Source: Mucilaginibacter sp. (GTDB lineage Bacteria > Bacteroidota > Bacteroidia > Sphingobacteriales > Sphingobacteriaceae). Taken from it: a stretch of 64,000 nt of DNA. Position numbers and translations under genes: made by a program. Under the pieces are notes generated by a model. The model searched no databases. It was not told the origin of the DNA and was given only the letters and a program-made list of their open reading frames with translations. The DNA lies in NCBI GenBank assembly GCA_030445275.1, contig JAUCSE010000038.1, positions 20,025 to 84,024 on the forward strand, given 5' to 3'. Of this stretch, positions 9,978 through 18,029 are shown piece after piece. Position 1 is the first letter of the stretch; every line of letters begins with the position of its first letter.

Positions 9978-10865
9978 ATGATTAAAAGAGACCCTGCAAA
10001 TTCCCCAGATTCAAAATATGTTTATTTTAATATACCTTTTCAGCCAGTTGATAAATTTTTGAATCTATATTTTCCAGATAGACCCTCACTATCTGAGATG
10101 GGTGACGATAACAACGCCGAAGAGCAAACCTGTAATTATATTTTTAATGACGAAATTATAGGTTTCCCAATCCGAAAAAATCACTGCTATAATACTAGAG
10201 TTTTTATGGATAAATTGAGGGATCTGTATTTGCTCGATGATACGATTATTCTTAGTGGAGAAAACTGCGACGAATACATTGTACTAGTTTTTTATATACT
10301 GGCTTATAAAACTAATTTTAAGAACTTATACCCTACGCAAATCAAGTACAACAATGATATAAATAAAATTTTAGATACTGTATTATACATAAAGCGAGTT
10401 GAAGCGAATAGTAACAACAATATAAATATCCAAATTAAGACCTCAGCAGCAACCTTAACTGGCAATGACGGTATTACTATTGACCTTCCAATTAACTTGT
10501 CCATACTGAAAAATGTTGTGGTCGCAATATCTGAAAACACACCTTTTTTTAAATTTATAACCACATTCGATAAATTATTTGATTCTAAAACTACAATACA
10601 AGAAATTATAACTATTCGGAATACACTTGAAGTTAAAGTCGAAGATTACTCAAAGTTTATTGAATTGAGAAGTATTACCATGCTTGTTAATTATTTAAGA
10701 TTTACAAACTCTAAAAAGGAAAAGAAGAAAATTACAAACGATGAAATTCGATTTATTATAAAAACATTTAGAATCGTTGGTCTCAGTGCCCTTTCACCCT
10801 ATGAGACCAAGAGTATAAATTCGTTCCGTATAGCATATGAAAGAGCTTTGGGGCATCTAGAATGA
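9978..10865 (+). CDS. Hypothetical protein (295 aa)
   Basis: ATG at 9978 (MIKRDPANSPDS) is preferred; an upstream TTG at 9954 falls in the integrase terminator. No signal peptide, membrane segment or known motif was recognised. The middle is Asn/Ile-rich and the C-terminal 70 residues are helical and lysine-rich (RFTNSKKEKKKITNDEIR, then FIIKTFRIVGLSALSPYE). A protein in this place next to a Bacteroidota integrase is often an accessory or replication factor, but nothing here proves it. Base composition is markedly AT-rich, as for the whole element. Confidence 0.7.
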   Translation: MIKRDPANSPDSKYVYFNIPFQPVDKFLNLYFPDRPSLSEMGDDNNAEEQTCNYIFNDEIIGFPIRKNHCYNTRVFMDKLRDLYLLDDTIILSGENCDEYIVLVFYILAYKTNFKNLYPTQIKYNNDINKILDTVLYIKRVEANSNNNINIQIKTSAATLTGNDGITIDLPINLSILKNVVVAISENTPFFKFITTFDKLFDSKTTIQEIITIRNTLEVKVEDYSKFIELRSITMLVNYLRFTNSKKEKKKITNDEIRFIIKTFRIVGLSALSPYETKSINSFRIAYERALGHLE

Positions 10866-10960
10866 TAACTCTGTGATTATTAACAGATATTCGACACTAT
10901 ATATTTATTATAATACATATATATGTGTCAATCCAACCTATCATACCATATAGCCAAACC

Positions 10961-10968
10961 TATCTTTG
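10961..10968 (+). promoter_or_regulatory. Probable promoter (-7 box) for the 11067 gene
   Basis: TATCTTTG matches the Bacteroidota TAnnTTTG -7 element, about 100 bases before the ATG at 11067. No good -33 TTG is visible at 19-20 bases, so an activator or weak promoter is possible. Confidence 0.5.
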
Positions 10969-11010
10969 TAGTGCAATGAAAGAGGAAAGGAACAGCCTTA
11001 AGTAATTGTT

Positions 11011-11030
11011 CAAGAGATCGCGAACTCTTG
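11011..11030. promoter_or_regulatory. 20-bp palindrome in the 5' leader (operator-like)
   Basis: CAAGAGATCGCGAACTCTTG is symmetric apart from one A/A mismatch pair around a central TCGCGA. It lies downstream of the -7 box and 36 bases before the gene start, where a dimeric repressor or RNA hairpin would act. Confidence 0.45.
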
Positions 11031-11066
11031 ATTTAATTAAAGTTTTATTAAATCATAAAAAGAAAA

Positions 11067-11513
11067 ATGGAAGAGTCCGTTAAAAACACAGTCAATGTAA
11101 TTGACTTAATATTGGCAAAACAGGCAGAAGAATTTGAAGAAGCCCCAAAATCTTCAAAAACACCTCAGATTATAACAGCAGATAATTTCTTTACAGAGGA
11201 TAATCCCAAAGGAATTATGAGTAAGCAACAGTTTTGGAAATTGGTAAAACCTCAAACAAAAAGAGAATTGATCGCCTTTGACTCGTTTCTAACCAAACTA
11301 AAAAATGGAGAAAATGTTGAGGCCAATCCTTATGAAAGCTTGGATGATGAGGGAAGAAGTCATTTATGGGCGACGTTTCGTCAGAGGAAAGGGTCGAATA
11401 AGTACAAGGTATTGACCGCAGGTAGTTTTTGTCTATTCATTGGTTTATATCAAGCGGGATTAGTGACTTGCGATTTTACGCTAACTAGCTTATATCTATC
11501 TGCGGAAAAATAA
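11067..11513 (+). CDS. Hypothetical protein (148 aa)
   Basis: A soluble, acidic-then-basic protein without signal or membrane segment. The N-terminal 45 residues are charged and probably disordered (KQAEEFEEAPKSSKTPQ). A helical segment MSKQQFWKLVKPQTKRELIAF follows, then a compact C-terminal part YKVLTAGSFCLFIGLYQAGLVTCDF. The second half resembles the product at 11621 in pattern (K-Q-x-F-x-K-L, then GS-x-x-F-x-GL, then DF-x-L-x-x-LY), so the two may be diverged relatives. It is expressed from its own promoter and leader and ends in a strong terminator. Function not recognised. Confidence 0.75.
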   Translation: MEESVKNTVNVIDLILAKQAEEFEEAPKSSKTPQIITADNFFTEDNPKGIMSKQQFWKLVKPQTKRELIAFDSFLTKLKNGENVEANPYESLDDEGRSHLWATFRQRKGSNKYKVLTAGSFCLFIGLYQAGLVTCDFTLTSLYLSAEK

Positions 11514-11525
11514 TCTAACTAAATT

Positions 11526-11552
11526 AAGGAGGCCTAATCAGGCCTCCTTTTA
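11526..11552 (+). terminator. Terminator after the 11067 gene
   Basis: A perfect 10-bp stem AAGGAGGCCT/AGGCCTCCTT (11526-11535, 11540-11549) with an AATC loop, followed by TTT, 13 bases after the stop codon. Confidence 0.9.
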
Positions 11553-11620
11553 TCAACTAAATCTTAAACAGAATCGAACAGCTCAAAAATAAAGCTGATG
11601 GGATTAATATTATCTATAAA

Positions 11621-12058
11621 ATGACACATAAAGCTATAGAAGGAATGAACCCTCAACAAATGGATCGGTTTTTACAAAACGGTAGCGTTAATCGTTATCA
11701 GTATAAATTTAAAGCAAAAGATATATTTGATGAATCTGGCGATTCTCCAATACTAACAAAACAATCCTTTCTTAAATTATACCAAACCTGGGATAATGTT
11801 GAAAAGGAACAAATTGAAATCTATTTAACTTTAGTCAAAAATGACGTTCGTATCAAAACAGAAAAAGAACTCGGCAAAGATAGGGGTGGGTATTATAGTG
11901 TTTTCTGTGCTTCAAATAATGCAGAAACATATCAATTCAAGATTTATGGCTCAATTGATTTTCTCGGACTTATAAATGTGTCTTATTTTGATGGCGCATA
12001 TAATAAACCAGATTTTGCTCTTGAAGAACTGTATCAAGAAGCGCTAAAAACCAATTAA
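11621..12058 (+). CDS. Hypothetical protein (145 aa)
   Basis: A small soluble protein beginning MTHKAIEGMNPQQMDRF. The region ILTKQSFLKLYQTW followed by a helix, then a GGYYSVFCASNN strand segment and IYGSIDFLGLINVSYFDG, gives a mixed alpha/beta profile. The order of motifs parallels the 11067 product, suggesting a distant tandem duplication. No catalytic motif is visible. It is separated from its upstream neighbour by a terminator and from the helicase-like gene by about 90 bases. Function not recognised. Confidence 0.72.
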   Translation: MTHKAIEGMNPQQMDRFLQNGSVNRYQYKFKAKDIFDESGDSPILTKQSFLKLYQTWDNVEKEQIEIYLTLVKNDVRIKTEKELGKDRGGYYSVFCASNNAETYQFKIYGSIDFLGLINVSYFDGAYNKPDFALEELYQEALKTN

Positions 12059-12151
12059 TTAATAAGGGGCCATTCGCCACTTTATAACTCAAATTCTATT
12101 CCTACAAGAGAACAGCTTAGATGAGCTGTAAGGGATAACTATATCTAAAAA

Positions 12152-13936
12152 ATGAAGAAAATTAAAATTTCATCAGGACAATACCTTAGCGATATCATGC
12201 CTGAGATACCAACCAATGCAATAATATACAAAACCTTAACTGGTATCGGTGCCACAACACTTGAAATCAATACACCTCGCAACTCCATCATTATGGAGCC
12301 GAATGTTCCAGTAATCAAAGGCAAGAAGCAAAAAGGTATGCTTTCCATTTACGAGGGCGTAGCGATAGATGAAGTCATTGATTACTTATCTGGCGAAACG
12401 AAACATAAAAAGTTAATGGTGACACCTGAATCCTTCTTTAAAATAAAGGAGGCAGCCGAGTTATTAAGTATTGACCTGTACAAAGATTATATGTTTCTTT
12501 TCGACGAAAGCGACCGTATCATACAAGATGCAGGTTTCAGGAAGAAAATCACTTTCCCGATGGATGACTTTTTTAAATTTAAAAGTAAAGCATTCATATC
12601 AGCAACAGCATTAGCACCCTCAGACCCGAGGTTCTCAGAAAATGGATTCGCCACGTTGGTGATCGAGCCTGACTTTGATTACAGTAAGCCAATAGACCTT
12701 ATCACAACAAACAATGTTTATTTGACCTTAAAGAGTTTATTGGATAATGCTATTTCAGAGAATTATTGCATTTTTTTTAATTCAACCAATATGATTGGCG
12801 CATACATAAAAAAGATGGAGATTCAGAACGAAAGTCAAGTCTACTGTTCCAGAGAAAGCACATATCAGCTTAGGATTAGCGAGATTCCACATGTTGCAGA
12901 TCATTTAAAGAAATTTCGGAAATATAATTTCTTCACAAGCCGCTTTAATTCAGCTGTTGATATTTTCATGGATAGTAAGCCGGTTGTCATTATCGTGACC
13001 GATTTGAACTCAGCTATGCACTCTATGGTGCATCCTAAAACTGAATCTGTGCAAATTGTGGGTAGATTCCGTAATGGGGTTGATAAAATAGTGCATATCA
13101 CCAATCTTAACCCCGAATTGAAACCGAAAAGTGAAGAGGAAGTAAAAGGATGGTTAAGCGGATGCGAGCAAACCTACAATGATCTTAGTGCTTTGCACAA
13201 AGCTACGACAAATCAAGGATCTAAAGATACCCTGGCTGAATGCCTGACATTAGTAACCTATGCCAATTTTATTAATGCTGATGGCTCGAAAAACTATTTT
13301 ATGGAGGATAATATGTTCTTAGAGGAAGAAATAAAAAGAGCCTATGTTGAAGAAACATCATTTCAACAAGCCTATAAACTGCCGCATTTCAAATCAACAC
13401 ATATCTCTGAGTTATATCCGCTATCTGATCAAAAAAGTGACAAGCTAACAAGTGGTATCTCGATGCTTAAAGTAGTTGAAGCGGTGATAGAAAGTCTAAA
13501 TGCTATAAATGATAGCTCATTACCTTATACCATTGATAATAGGCAGACAGTAATGAATGACCTGGAGAAATCTTTTCCAGAAATTCTAGAAGCCTATAGA
13601 TTATTGGGGCCAGCTGAATTACGGAAAAATGGGTACTCTAAAAAACAAATAAAAAAGGCTGTGAAACTAAAAAAAGAAAAGGATCAAAAATCAAGCTACG
13701 GTTTTCTAAAATCTCTTCAAAGTAGTTTTGAAGATGGAGTTGATTATCCAACCTCCGAGTTGAAAAAATTGACCCAAAGCGCTATATCTATACATGGATT
13801 GGATTTACATGCCCATATTAAATTACTTAAAGAGTATTTTGAATTAGGCCCGAGGAAAACATTAGGCTTTGACTCCAATAAAAATGAAATTAAGGGTTAT
13901 AAAGTTGTTCGATGTAAATTTAATAGGATAGAATAA
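12152..13936 (+). CDS. SF2 helicase-like protein with altered Walker A
   Basis: The N-terminus has the layout of a superfamily 2 motor: a P-loop-like TLTGIGATTLEI (G31-T36), a DEAD-box-like LFDESD (118-121), SAT (150-152, motif III), then a second domain with motif-VI-like QIVGRFRNG (about 300-307). The lysine expected in the P-loop (GxGKT) is alanine, so ATP hydrolysis is uncertain. The C-terminal 270 residues are helical and lysine-rich. Similar proteins are remembered from Bacteroidota mobile elements under the label DEAD/DEAH-family or hypothetical; a replication or DNA-remodelling role for the element is inference. 594 residues with no frameshift. Confidence 0.75.
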   Translation: MKKIKISSGQYLSDIMPEIPTNAIIYKTLTGIGATTLEINTPRNSIIMEPNVPVIKGKKQKGMLSIYEGVAIDEVIDYLSGETKHKKLMVTPESFFKIKEAAELLSIDLYKDYMFLFDESDRIIQDAGFRKKITFPMDDFFKFKSKAFISATALAPSDPRFSENGFATLVIEPDFDYSKPIDLITTNNVYLTLKSLLDNAISENYCIFFNSTNMIGAYIKKMEIQNESQVYCSRESTYQLRISEIPHVADHLKKFRKYNFFTSRFNSAVDIFMDSKPVVIIVTDLNSAMHSMVHPKTESVQIVGRFRNGVDKIVHITNLNPELKPKSEEEVKGWLSGCEQTYNDLSALHKATTNQGSKDTLAECLTLVTYANFINADGSKNYFMEDNMFLEEEIKRAYVEETSFQQAYKLPHFKSTHISELYPLSDQKSDKLTSGISMLKVVEAVIESLNAINDSSLPYTIDNRQTVMNDLEKSFPEILEAYRLLGPAELRKNGYSKKQIKKAVKLKKEKDQKSSYGFLKSLQSSFEDGVDYPTSELKKLTQSAISIHGLDLHAHIKLLKEYFELGPRKTLGFDSNKNEIKGYKVVRCKFNRIE

Positions 13937-13987
13937 GACACTAAAAGTTCTGTATTATATCCCTAGTATTTAGGTGTCTTAAAAATG

Positions 13988-14016
13988 AAGCCTTGGCTTA
14001 TTAGCCAGGGTTTTTC
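13988..14016 (+). terminator. Terminator after the helicase-like gene
   Basis: CCTTGGCT (13991-13998) pairs with AGCCAGGG (14003-14010) with G-T tolerance, loop TATT, then TTTTT. Confidence 0.8.
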
Positions 14017-14125
14017 CATTTCATTTTTTTTATTTTAAAATAGGCATTTTAAATAAACATCCCCCCTGTGTGTTAATCGGATGAAGGCTCTCTAACGATC
14101 AACCCCCGATACATGATGTTGGCGA

Positions 14126-14278
14126 AACCATTTTAACAACACTACTTTCCCTATATACTCAGTGCCCAACATTTGAAAACAAATTTTCAAACGGTCTAAA
14201 GTCGCGCTGTAAAATGGTTCCCAAACCGACCACCCACTAGTAAAGGTGCATCCATCCGTCCAGTTGTTTTATAAAACA
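14126..14278. other. Structured non-coding region between helicase-like gene and paralogue cluster
   Basis: The 400-base gap 13937-14337 has no gene after the terminator. It contains a long-range 10-bp inverted repeat (AACCATTTTA 14126-14135, TAAAATGGTT 14210-14219) enclosing a perfect 8-bp hairpin (TTTGAAAA 14172-14179, TTTTCAAA 14184-14191), and a 14-bp palindrome TGTTTTATAAAACA at 14265-14278. It could be a regulatory leader, a small RNA or an origin region. Confidence 0.5.
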
Positions 14279-14337
14279 GCATTCGAATTATACCATCTAC
14301 AAGTAATCAACCTCAATATTTACCTAACCTATAAACA

Positions 14338-14856
14338 ATGTACGAAACCGTCAGAAATCCCTATTACAAACAATCGAGAACCGGGCAACCCGAACTAACC
14401 GCACCTGTCAGAAATCGAGATACAGAAATCCTGAAAGCCTATGATCGGATAGCTATGGGCGTGAGAACCCTGTTAGCTAAACTAGCATCAAGGGAACAGC
14501 AAAAATATGTCGAGTTTGCATATCCCTGGCAATTGTCCGATCACAGTATAACAAAGGAATTTATCTGTAAGTTTTGCTCCGTACAACTCTATTTAAAAAA
14601 AGACGAATACCTTATCGAACTATTTATCTCTCCCGAAAGCTGCAATAATGGTACCGGTATCAATTCTACTGCACTCCTTCGTCTGGCATTTAAACATACA
14701 GCGGACGAAACCACCAACCTCTTTATAGAGAACTGTCTGAAAATTACCCTTACCGATAATACAGCAGCTTACTTTTTAAAAAAAGAAGAGCAGTATGAAG
14801 AAACCATGCAAAAAGCTTATCGGGAATGGGAATTGAAGAAAAAGCAAGGGCTGTAA
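14338..14856 (+). CDS. Paralogue 1 of an unrecognised three-gene family (172 aa)
   Basis: First of three tandem proteins with one shared layout. An N-terminal Asn-rich tail leads to a helix (EILKAYDRIAMGVRTLLAKL), then a Tyr/Phe-rich beta part, then a LRLAFKHT helix, and an ENCLKITL strand near the end. No signal peptide or membrane segment. The C-terminus is charged (KAYREWELKKKQGL). Similarity to the two following genes is seen by eye: K-A-Y-x-x-I, the LL-x-x pair, S-V-x-L-x-L, and K-H-T followed about 12 residues later by I-E. Function unknown. Its 5' leader contains the structured region ending at 14278. Confidence 0.75.
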   Translation: MYETVRNPYYKQSRTGQPELTAPVRNRDTEILKAYDRIAMGVRTLLAKLASREQQKYVEFAYPWQLSDHSITKEFICKFCSVQLYLKKDEYLIELFISPESCNNGTGINSTALLRLAFKHTADETTNLFIENCLKITLTDNTAAYFLKKEEQYEETMQKAYREWELKKKQGL

Positions 14857-14941
14857 TGGCTCTTGCTCTCCCTACCACTTTCTTACCTCCATCATATAAA
14901 ACGAAATCATACACATTATTTAATCTTTTAATCATAAAAAA

Positions 14942-15418
14942 ATGAAAGCAAACAACAATCAACAGACTGCTGAAGCAGCTTTAGCTGTCAAAAACGAAGC
15001 AGTTACAAAAGCCTATAAGGCTATTATTACTGAAGTAAAGCAACTAATTACCTTATTCTCTACCGACTATTTACGAACTTTTATAGAGGTCGACTACAGT
15101 TCCATCGGTTTCACGAGCATTTATGGCTTTTATAGCCCCTTATTGCATTTAAGATTGGAACAAACGGATGGGGTTAACACCATTTACTTTGCAAGGAACT
15201 ATAGTTTCAAAGCTCAAATTGGTTATCATTTGGACGCAGTTTTAAGCCGATGCGTTTATAAACATACATCGAAAACAAACACTGGTGTTGACATTGAAGA
15301 TAGCCTTGATATAAGCATTTACAACCTTGAGGATTATAAACAAACGAAAGGTTTGATGGATCGAGGATTCAAAGGAGCGGTCAAAACAACGGTAGAGGTA
15401 AGTAAACTTCAAGCATAA
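14942..15418 (+). CDS. Paralogue 2 of an unrecognised three-gene family (158 aa)
   Basis: Shares the family layout: AVTKAYKAIITEVKQLITLF helix, a beta-rich middle (GFYSPLLHLRLEQ), SRCVYKHTSKTN, then VDIEDSLDISIYN. It lacks a signal or membrane segment. The C-terminal tail is basic (DRGFKGAVKTTVEVSKLQA). It is 85 bases from paralogue 1 and 56 from paralogue 3, so the three are likely one operon produced by tandem duplication with strong divergence. Function unknown; the conserved K-H-T and I-E-D positions are the only candidate functional residues. Confidence 0.75.
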   Translation: MKANNNQQTAEAALAVKNEAVTKAYKAIITEVKQLITLFSTDYLRTFIEVDYSSIGFTSIYGFYSPLLHLRLEQTDGVNTIYFARNYSFKAQIGYHLDAVLSRCVYKHTSKTNTGVDIEDSLDISIYNLEDYKQTKGLMDRGFKGAVKTTVEVSKLQA

Positions 15419-15462
15419 TAACAAATAGAGAGGGGGCGATAAAGTCCCCTTTTCTTTTTATA
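15419..15462 (+). terminator. Weak hairpin between paralogues 2 and 3
   Basis: GGGGGCG..AGTCCCC then TTTTCTTTTT (about 15431-15458) can form a short imperfect stem with a T tract. It may attenuate transcription between the two genes. Confidence 0.35.
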
Positions 15463-15474
15463 AATATTATAGAT

Positions 15475-16005
15475 ATGAACCCATCAATTCAAGATGTGCT
15501 AAACGCAGCACCTGAAGAAAGGCAAATTCTATTTCCCAAGCAACTTATAGCGCCTATTAACCTTCGTAATAAAAACGTGGAGGTTAGTAAACTCTATACG
15601 AACATTATTAGGGATATAAGATACCTGTTATCACGAATGAGCTATGAGGAACATCGCACCTATTTAATGACCAATTATGAGAAGAAAGACACTTGTACCG
15701 GTTGTGTGTTGTTTGAATTCGTGAGCGTGATGTGTACCCTTACTTTAAATGTAAAGGAATATTGTTACTCAATTGAACTTGAAACAGATTCTGATATTCA
15801 GAAAATCATAGGTGAGTACAATTACAACAAAATGTTACGTGCAGTTTATCGCTTAACGATGTGGGAGAATACCTGTCATGATTTAGAAGATATAGTATCT
15901 ATTGAAACTAACATTATGGATCACTACAGCTATTTCAAAAGGCGAATTAGAGATACAAGTGATCCTGGTTCAATGTTGGTGGTCGAGGATGCTATTTTGG
16001 AATAA
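15475..16005 (+). CDS. Paralogue 3 of an unrecognised three-gene family (176 aa)
   Basis: Carries the family core: VEVSKLYTNIIRDIRYLLSRM, a Tyr-rich stretch, a beta part FEFVSVMCTLTLNVKEY, MLRAVYRLTMWEN in place of the KHT segment, then DLEDIVSIETNI. The central beta part contains three cysteines (CTGC, then MC) not seen in the other two, so a metal site or disulphide is possible. An N-terminal extension (NPSIQDVLNAAPEERQ) is specific to this copy. It ends the cluster, directly followed by a terminator. Function unknown. Confidence 0.75.
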   Translation: MNPSIQDVLNAAPEERQILFPKQLIAPINLRNKNVEVSKLYTNIIRDIRYLLSRMSYEEHRTYLMTNYEKKDTCTGCVLFEFVSVMCTLTLNVKEYCYSIELETDSDIQKIIGEYNYNKMLRAVYRLTMWENTCHDLEDIVSIETNIMDHYSYFKRRIRDTSDPGSMLVVEDAILE

Positions 16006-16045
16006 AGAAAAATTGAACTCCGAGTGGGTTCATTTTTCTTTACTT
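16004..16045 (+). terminator. Terminator after paralogue 3
   Basis: An A-rich arm (16004-16018) pairs with GTTCATTTTTCTTT (16028-16041), giving a roughly 14-bp stem overlapping the stop codon of paralogue 3. Confidence 0.75.
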
Positions 16046-16199
16046 TAATCGTAATTTCGTGTCTGATATTTTAAAACTAAACAGGCATTATTTGAATACA
16101 TAAAAGAAACATTACATATAGTTAAGATATAAGTGTTTAGCTTATCGTTCTTGTCTTAGAAAACCGCAAATTTAATTAGACAACGAGAACAGATTAGTT

Positions 16200-16230
16200 A
16201 AGCACCCACGCGATAGGCGTAAGGGTGCTT
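16200..16230. terminator. Strong hairpin upstream of the lipoprotein gene
   Basis: AAGCACCC (16200-16207) pairs with GGGTGCTT (16223-16230) and an inner ACGC/GCGT pair extends it. It is in the 350-base gap before the lipoprotein gene and could be a terminator or a 5'-leader attenuator; the T tract after it is weak. Otherwise the gap holds no visible gene. Confidence 0.55.
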
Positions 16231-16353
16231 GCTGGTTTGTTGTTGTCGGGTTCTTTGCGGTACCTCTAAGGCACGAACTAAGTACAGTCCCTTGCGCTTA
16301 TTGTGTTTAAATCCCACCATAGAGGACTGATATGGTTATTAAAACCTTATCAA

Positions 16354-16755
16354 ATGAAATATATTTCTTACTTATTATTCACCCTCATTTTATTCATGCA
16401 AAGTTCTTGCAGTAATAATTCAACATTAAATATTACGGATGTTGATGTGACCCCCACACGCAAATATGGGGATATAGCTAAAGCCTTATTGGGTAAAAAG
16501 GTCAATTTGGTCTTTTACGACAAGTCTCTTAGTTGTGCTATTGATGGTGGGGAATCTTTGATTTTTAAGCAGAATAAAGAGGGTAATTATATCGCTGATG
16601 ATAAATTCATCAAGATTAATAAAACACTTGGGCATATATCAGATATTTTAATCACAGTGATTCAAGTTGACAATAAAGAGGCTCATTTACACGATCAAGG
16701 TTACGGAGCTTTGGTCCTTGCAACAACTACCATTAAGATAACTGCCAAACCATAA
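16354..16755 (+). CDS. Small lipoprotein (133 aa)
   Basis: ATG at 16354 starts a signal peptide with a lipobox-like end (LFMQSSC), so Cys20 should be lipidated and the protein membrane-anchored. An in-frame codon at 16303 would only add unrelated residues. The mature part is about 110 residues of mixed beta content (KYGDIAKALLGKKVNLVFYD) with no known domain. It is followed after 4 bases by a small membrane protein gene, so the pair is co-transcribed. Function unknown; envelope cargo of the element. Confidence 0.72.
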   Translation: MKYISYLLFTLILFMQSSCSNNSTLNITDVDVTPTRKYGDIAKALLGKKVNLVFYDKSLSCAIDGGESLIFKQNKEGNYIADDKFIKINKTLGHISDILITVIQVDNKEAHLHDQGYGALVLATTTIKITAKP

Positions 16756-16759
16756 CTAA

Positions 16760-17026
16760 ATGGAAATTCTATTTGCATTATTTATGGTCTTTATGATCGG
16801 GGTAGCTATTCGAGGATTTATAAGAACTAAAGATAAAAAAAACCTTTATCGGCAAAAGGCTCGAACAATGACAGAAGCCGAATTAAAGCATGAGATATAT
16901 TATCTCAACGTCCAAGTCAAGCACATGCCAAATATGGTCAGGAAAAACAGTGCTGATGGTGTTTTACTATCTCAAAATAAGGTTAAAGCTAAGATTATAA
17001 GAAATGAAATGGCTAGCCGAAAGTGA
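16760..17026 (+). CDS. Small single-span membrane protein (88 aa)
   Basis: An N-terminal hydrophobic helix (EILFALFMVFMIGVAIRGF) is followed by a basic helical tail (KDKKNLYRQKARTMTEAELKHEI). The tail should lie in the cytoplasm by the positive-inside rule. It starts 4 bases after the lipoprotein stop and is followed at once by a strong terminator. No family recognised. Confidence 0.68.
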   Translation: MEILFALFMVFMIGVAIRGFIRTKDKKNLYRQKARTMTEAELKHEIYYLNVQVKHMPNMVRKNSADGVLLSQNKVKAKIIRNEMASRK

Positions 17027-17056
17027 TATAATAAAGCCTTTTTAGGCTTTATTATA
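17027..17056 (+). terminator. Terminator after the lipoprotein/membrane pair
   Basis: A perfect 13-bp stem (17027-17039 with 17044-17056) and a TTTT loop start immediately at the stop codon of the 16760 gene. It is A/T-rich on both sides and could work in both directions. Confidence 0.85.
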
Positions 17057-17121
17057 TTTACAGATGTGTTCTTGATTTAAGTAATTGTAAATCATATATT
17101 ATAATCTAAACTTATCACATC

Positions 17122-18003
17122 ATGAAAAAAGCACTTACCATCACATTTTTGTTGTTGTCTATTTTTCTTAATATTAAAACTTATGGGCAGAGTAATAAAA
17201 TTGGATTTAGATATCATTTGACTAATGACATTGTGAAAGATATGAACACGCCAGACAATCGGTTTCGTCTATTAGATAGTGTGCTTTTTTTAAAGGGAAC
17301 AACCGTAACCAATCCCGATGGCAGCCTTACAGTGTTAACAAAAGATACATATAGGTTAGTGGATATGCAACTTTGTAATAACAGTACATTATATTGTTAC
17401 ATAAATGCAAAAGATGGTTATTTGCAAGTTGATCCATGGTCAATAGTAGCAAATAATTGTAAAGATACAACTGGTACAAGTACGAAATTAAATGCATACT
17501 CTAAGAACTCTTTAATAATCCGCTTTCCGAGGAAATTGATTGGAGATCCGACTAAGGTTCTAAAAATCGCTTATGATGCATGGATTTTGAATATAAGTAC
17601 TCTCGGGGTTAAATTTCGCCCCTCAGTAACGGATACATTAAATGTAAAACACCCAAAAACAGCTACTGGAAGTAACTTAAATTTAGGACTTACCTTTGGG
17701 CATTCATGGGGCTTTACCTCATTTAATAATAGAACGAATAATAGCTATTCATTTACTTTAAGTGGAGGATTAGGTTTTTCTACTGCCGATCTAAGCAAGG
17801 AAATAGTAAACAAGCATATAGATAAGGGTGTGGGGAGTGAACTTATTTTAAGTCCTTCGATTAATACGATATTTGCTCGGAACGATATAGGGATACTGTT
17901 AGCAGTTGGAATGGATTTTATGACCGGGAAACAAGCATCATCTTGGGCATATCAAGGAAAACCATATTTCGGCTTAGGGATTTCTGCCGGGTTTAAATTG
18001 TAA
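17122..18003 (+). CDS. Exported beta-barrel-like protein (293 aa)
   Basis: It begins with a signal peptide (KKALTITFLLLSIF, cleavage after TYGQ). The first half is a mixed domain with a VDPWSIVANN segment and several Cys; the last 130 residues are alternating hydrophobic strands with glycine-rich turns (NLNLGLTFGHSWGF, FTLSGGLGFST, YFGLGISAGFKL), as in small outer-membrane barrels. It is the only gene on its transcript before a GTG-started neighbour. Function unknown; possibly a surface protein that alters phage or partner recognition, which is speculation. Confidence 0.7.
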   Translation: MKKALTITFLLLSIFLNIKTYGQSNKIGFRYHLTNDIVKDMNTPDNRFRLLDSVLFLKGTTVTNPDGSLTVLTKDTYRLVDMQLCNNSTLYCYINAKDGYLQVDPWSIVANNCKDTTGTSTKLNAYSKNSLIIRFPRKLIGDPTKVLKIAYDAWILNISTLGVKFRPSVTDTLNVKHPKTATGSNLNLGLTFGHSWGFTSFNNRTNNSYSFTLSGGLGFSTADLSKEIVNKHIDKGVGSELILSPSINTIFARNDIGILLAVGMDFMTGKQASSWAYQGKPYFGLGISAGFKL

Positions 18004-18029
18004 ATAACAAATCTAAGATTGAATATATA

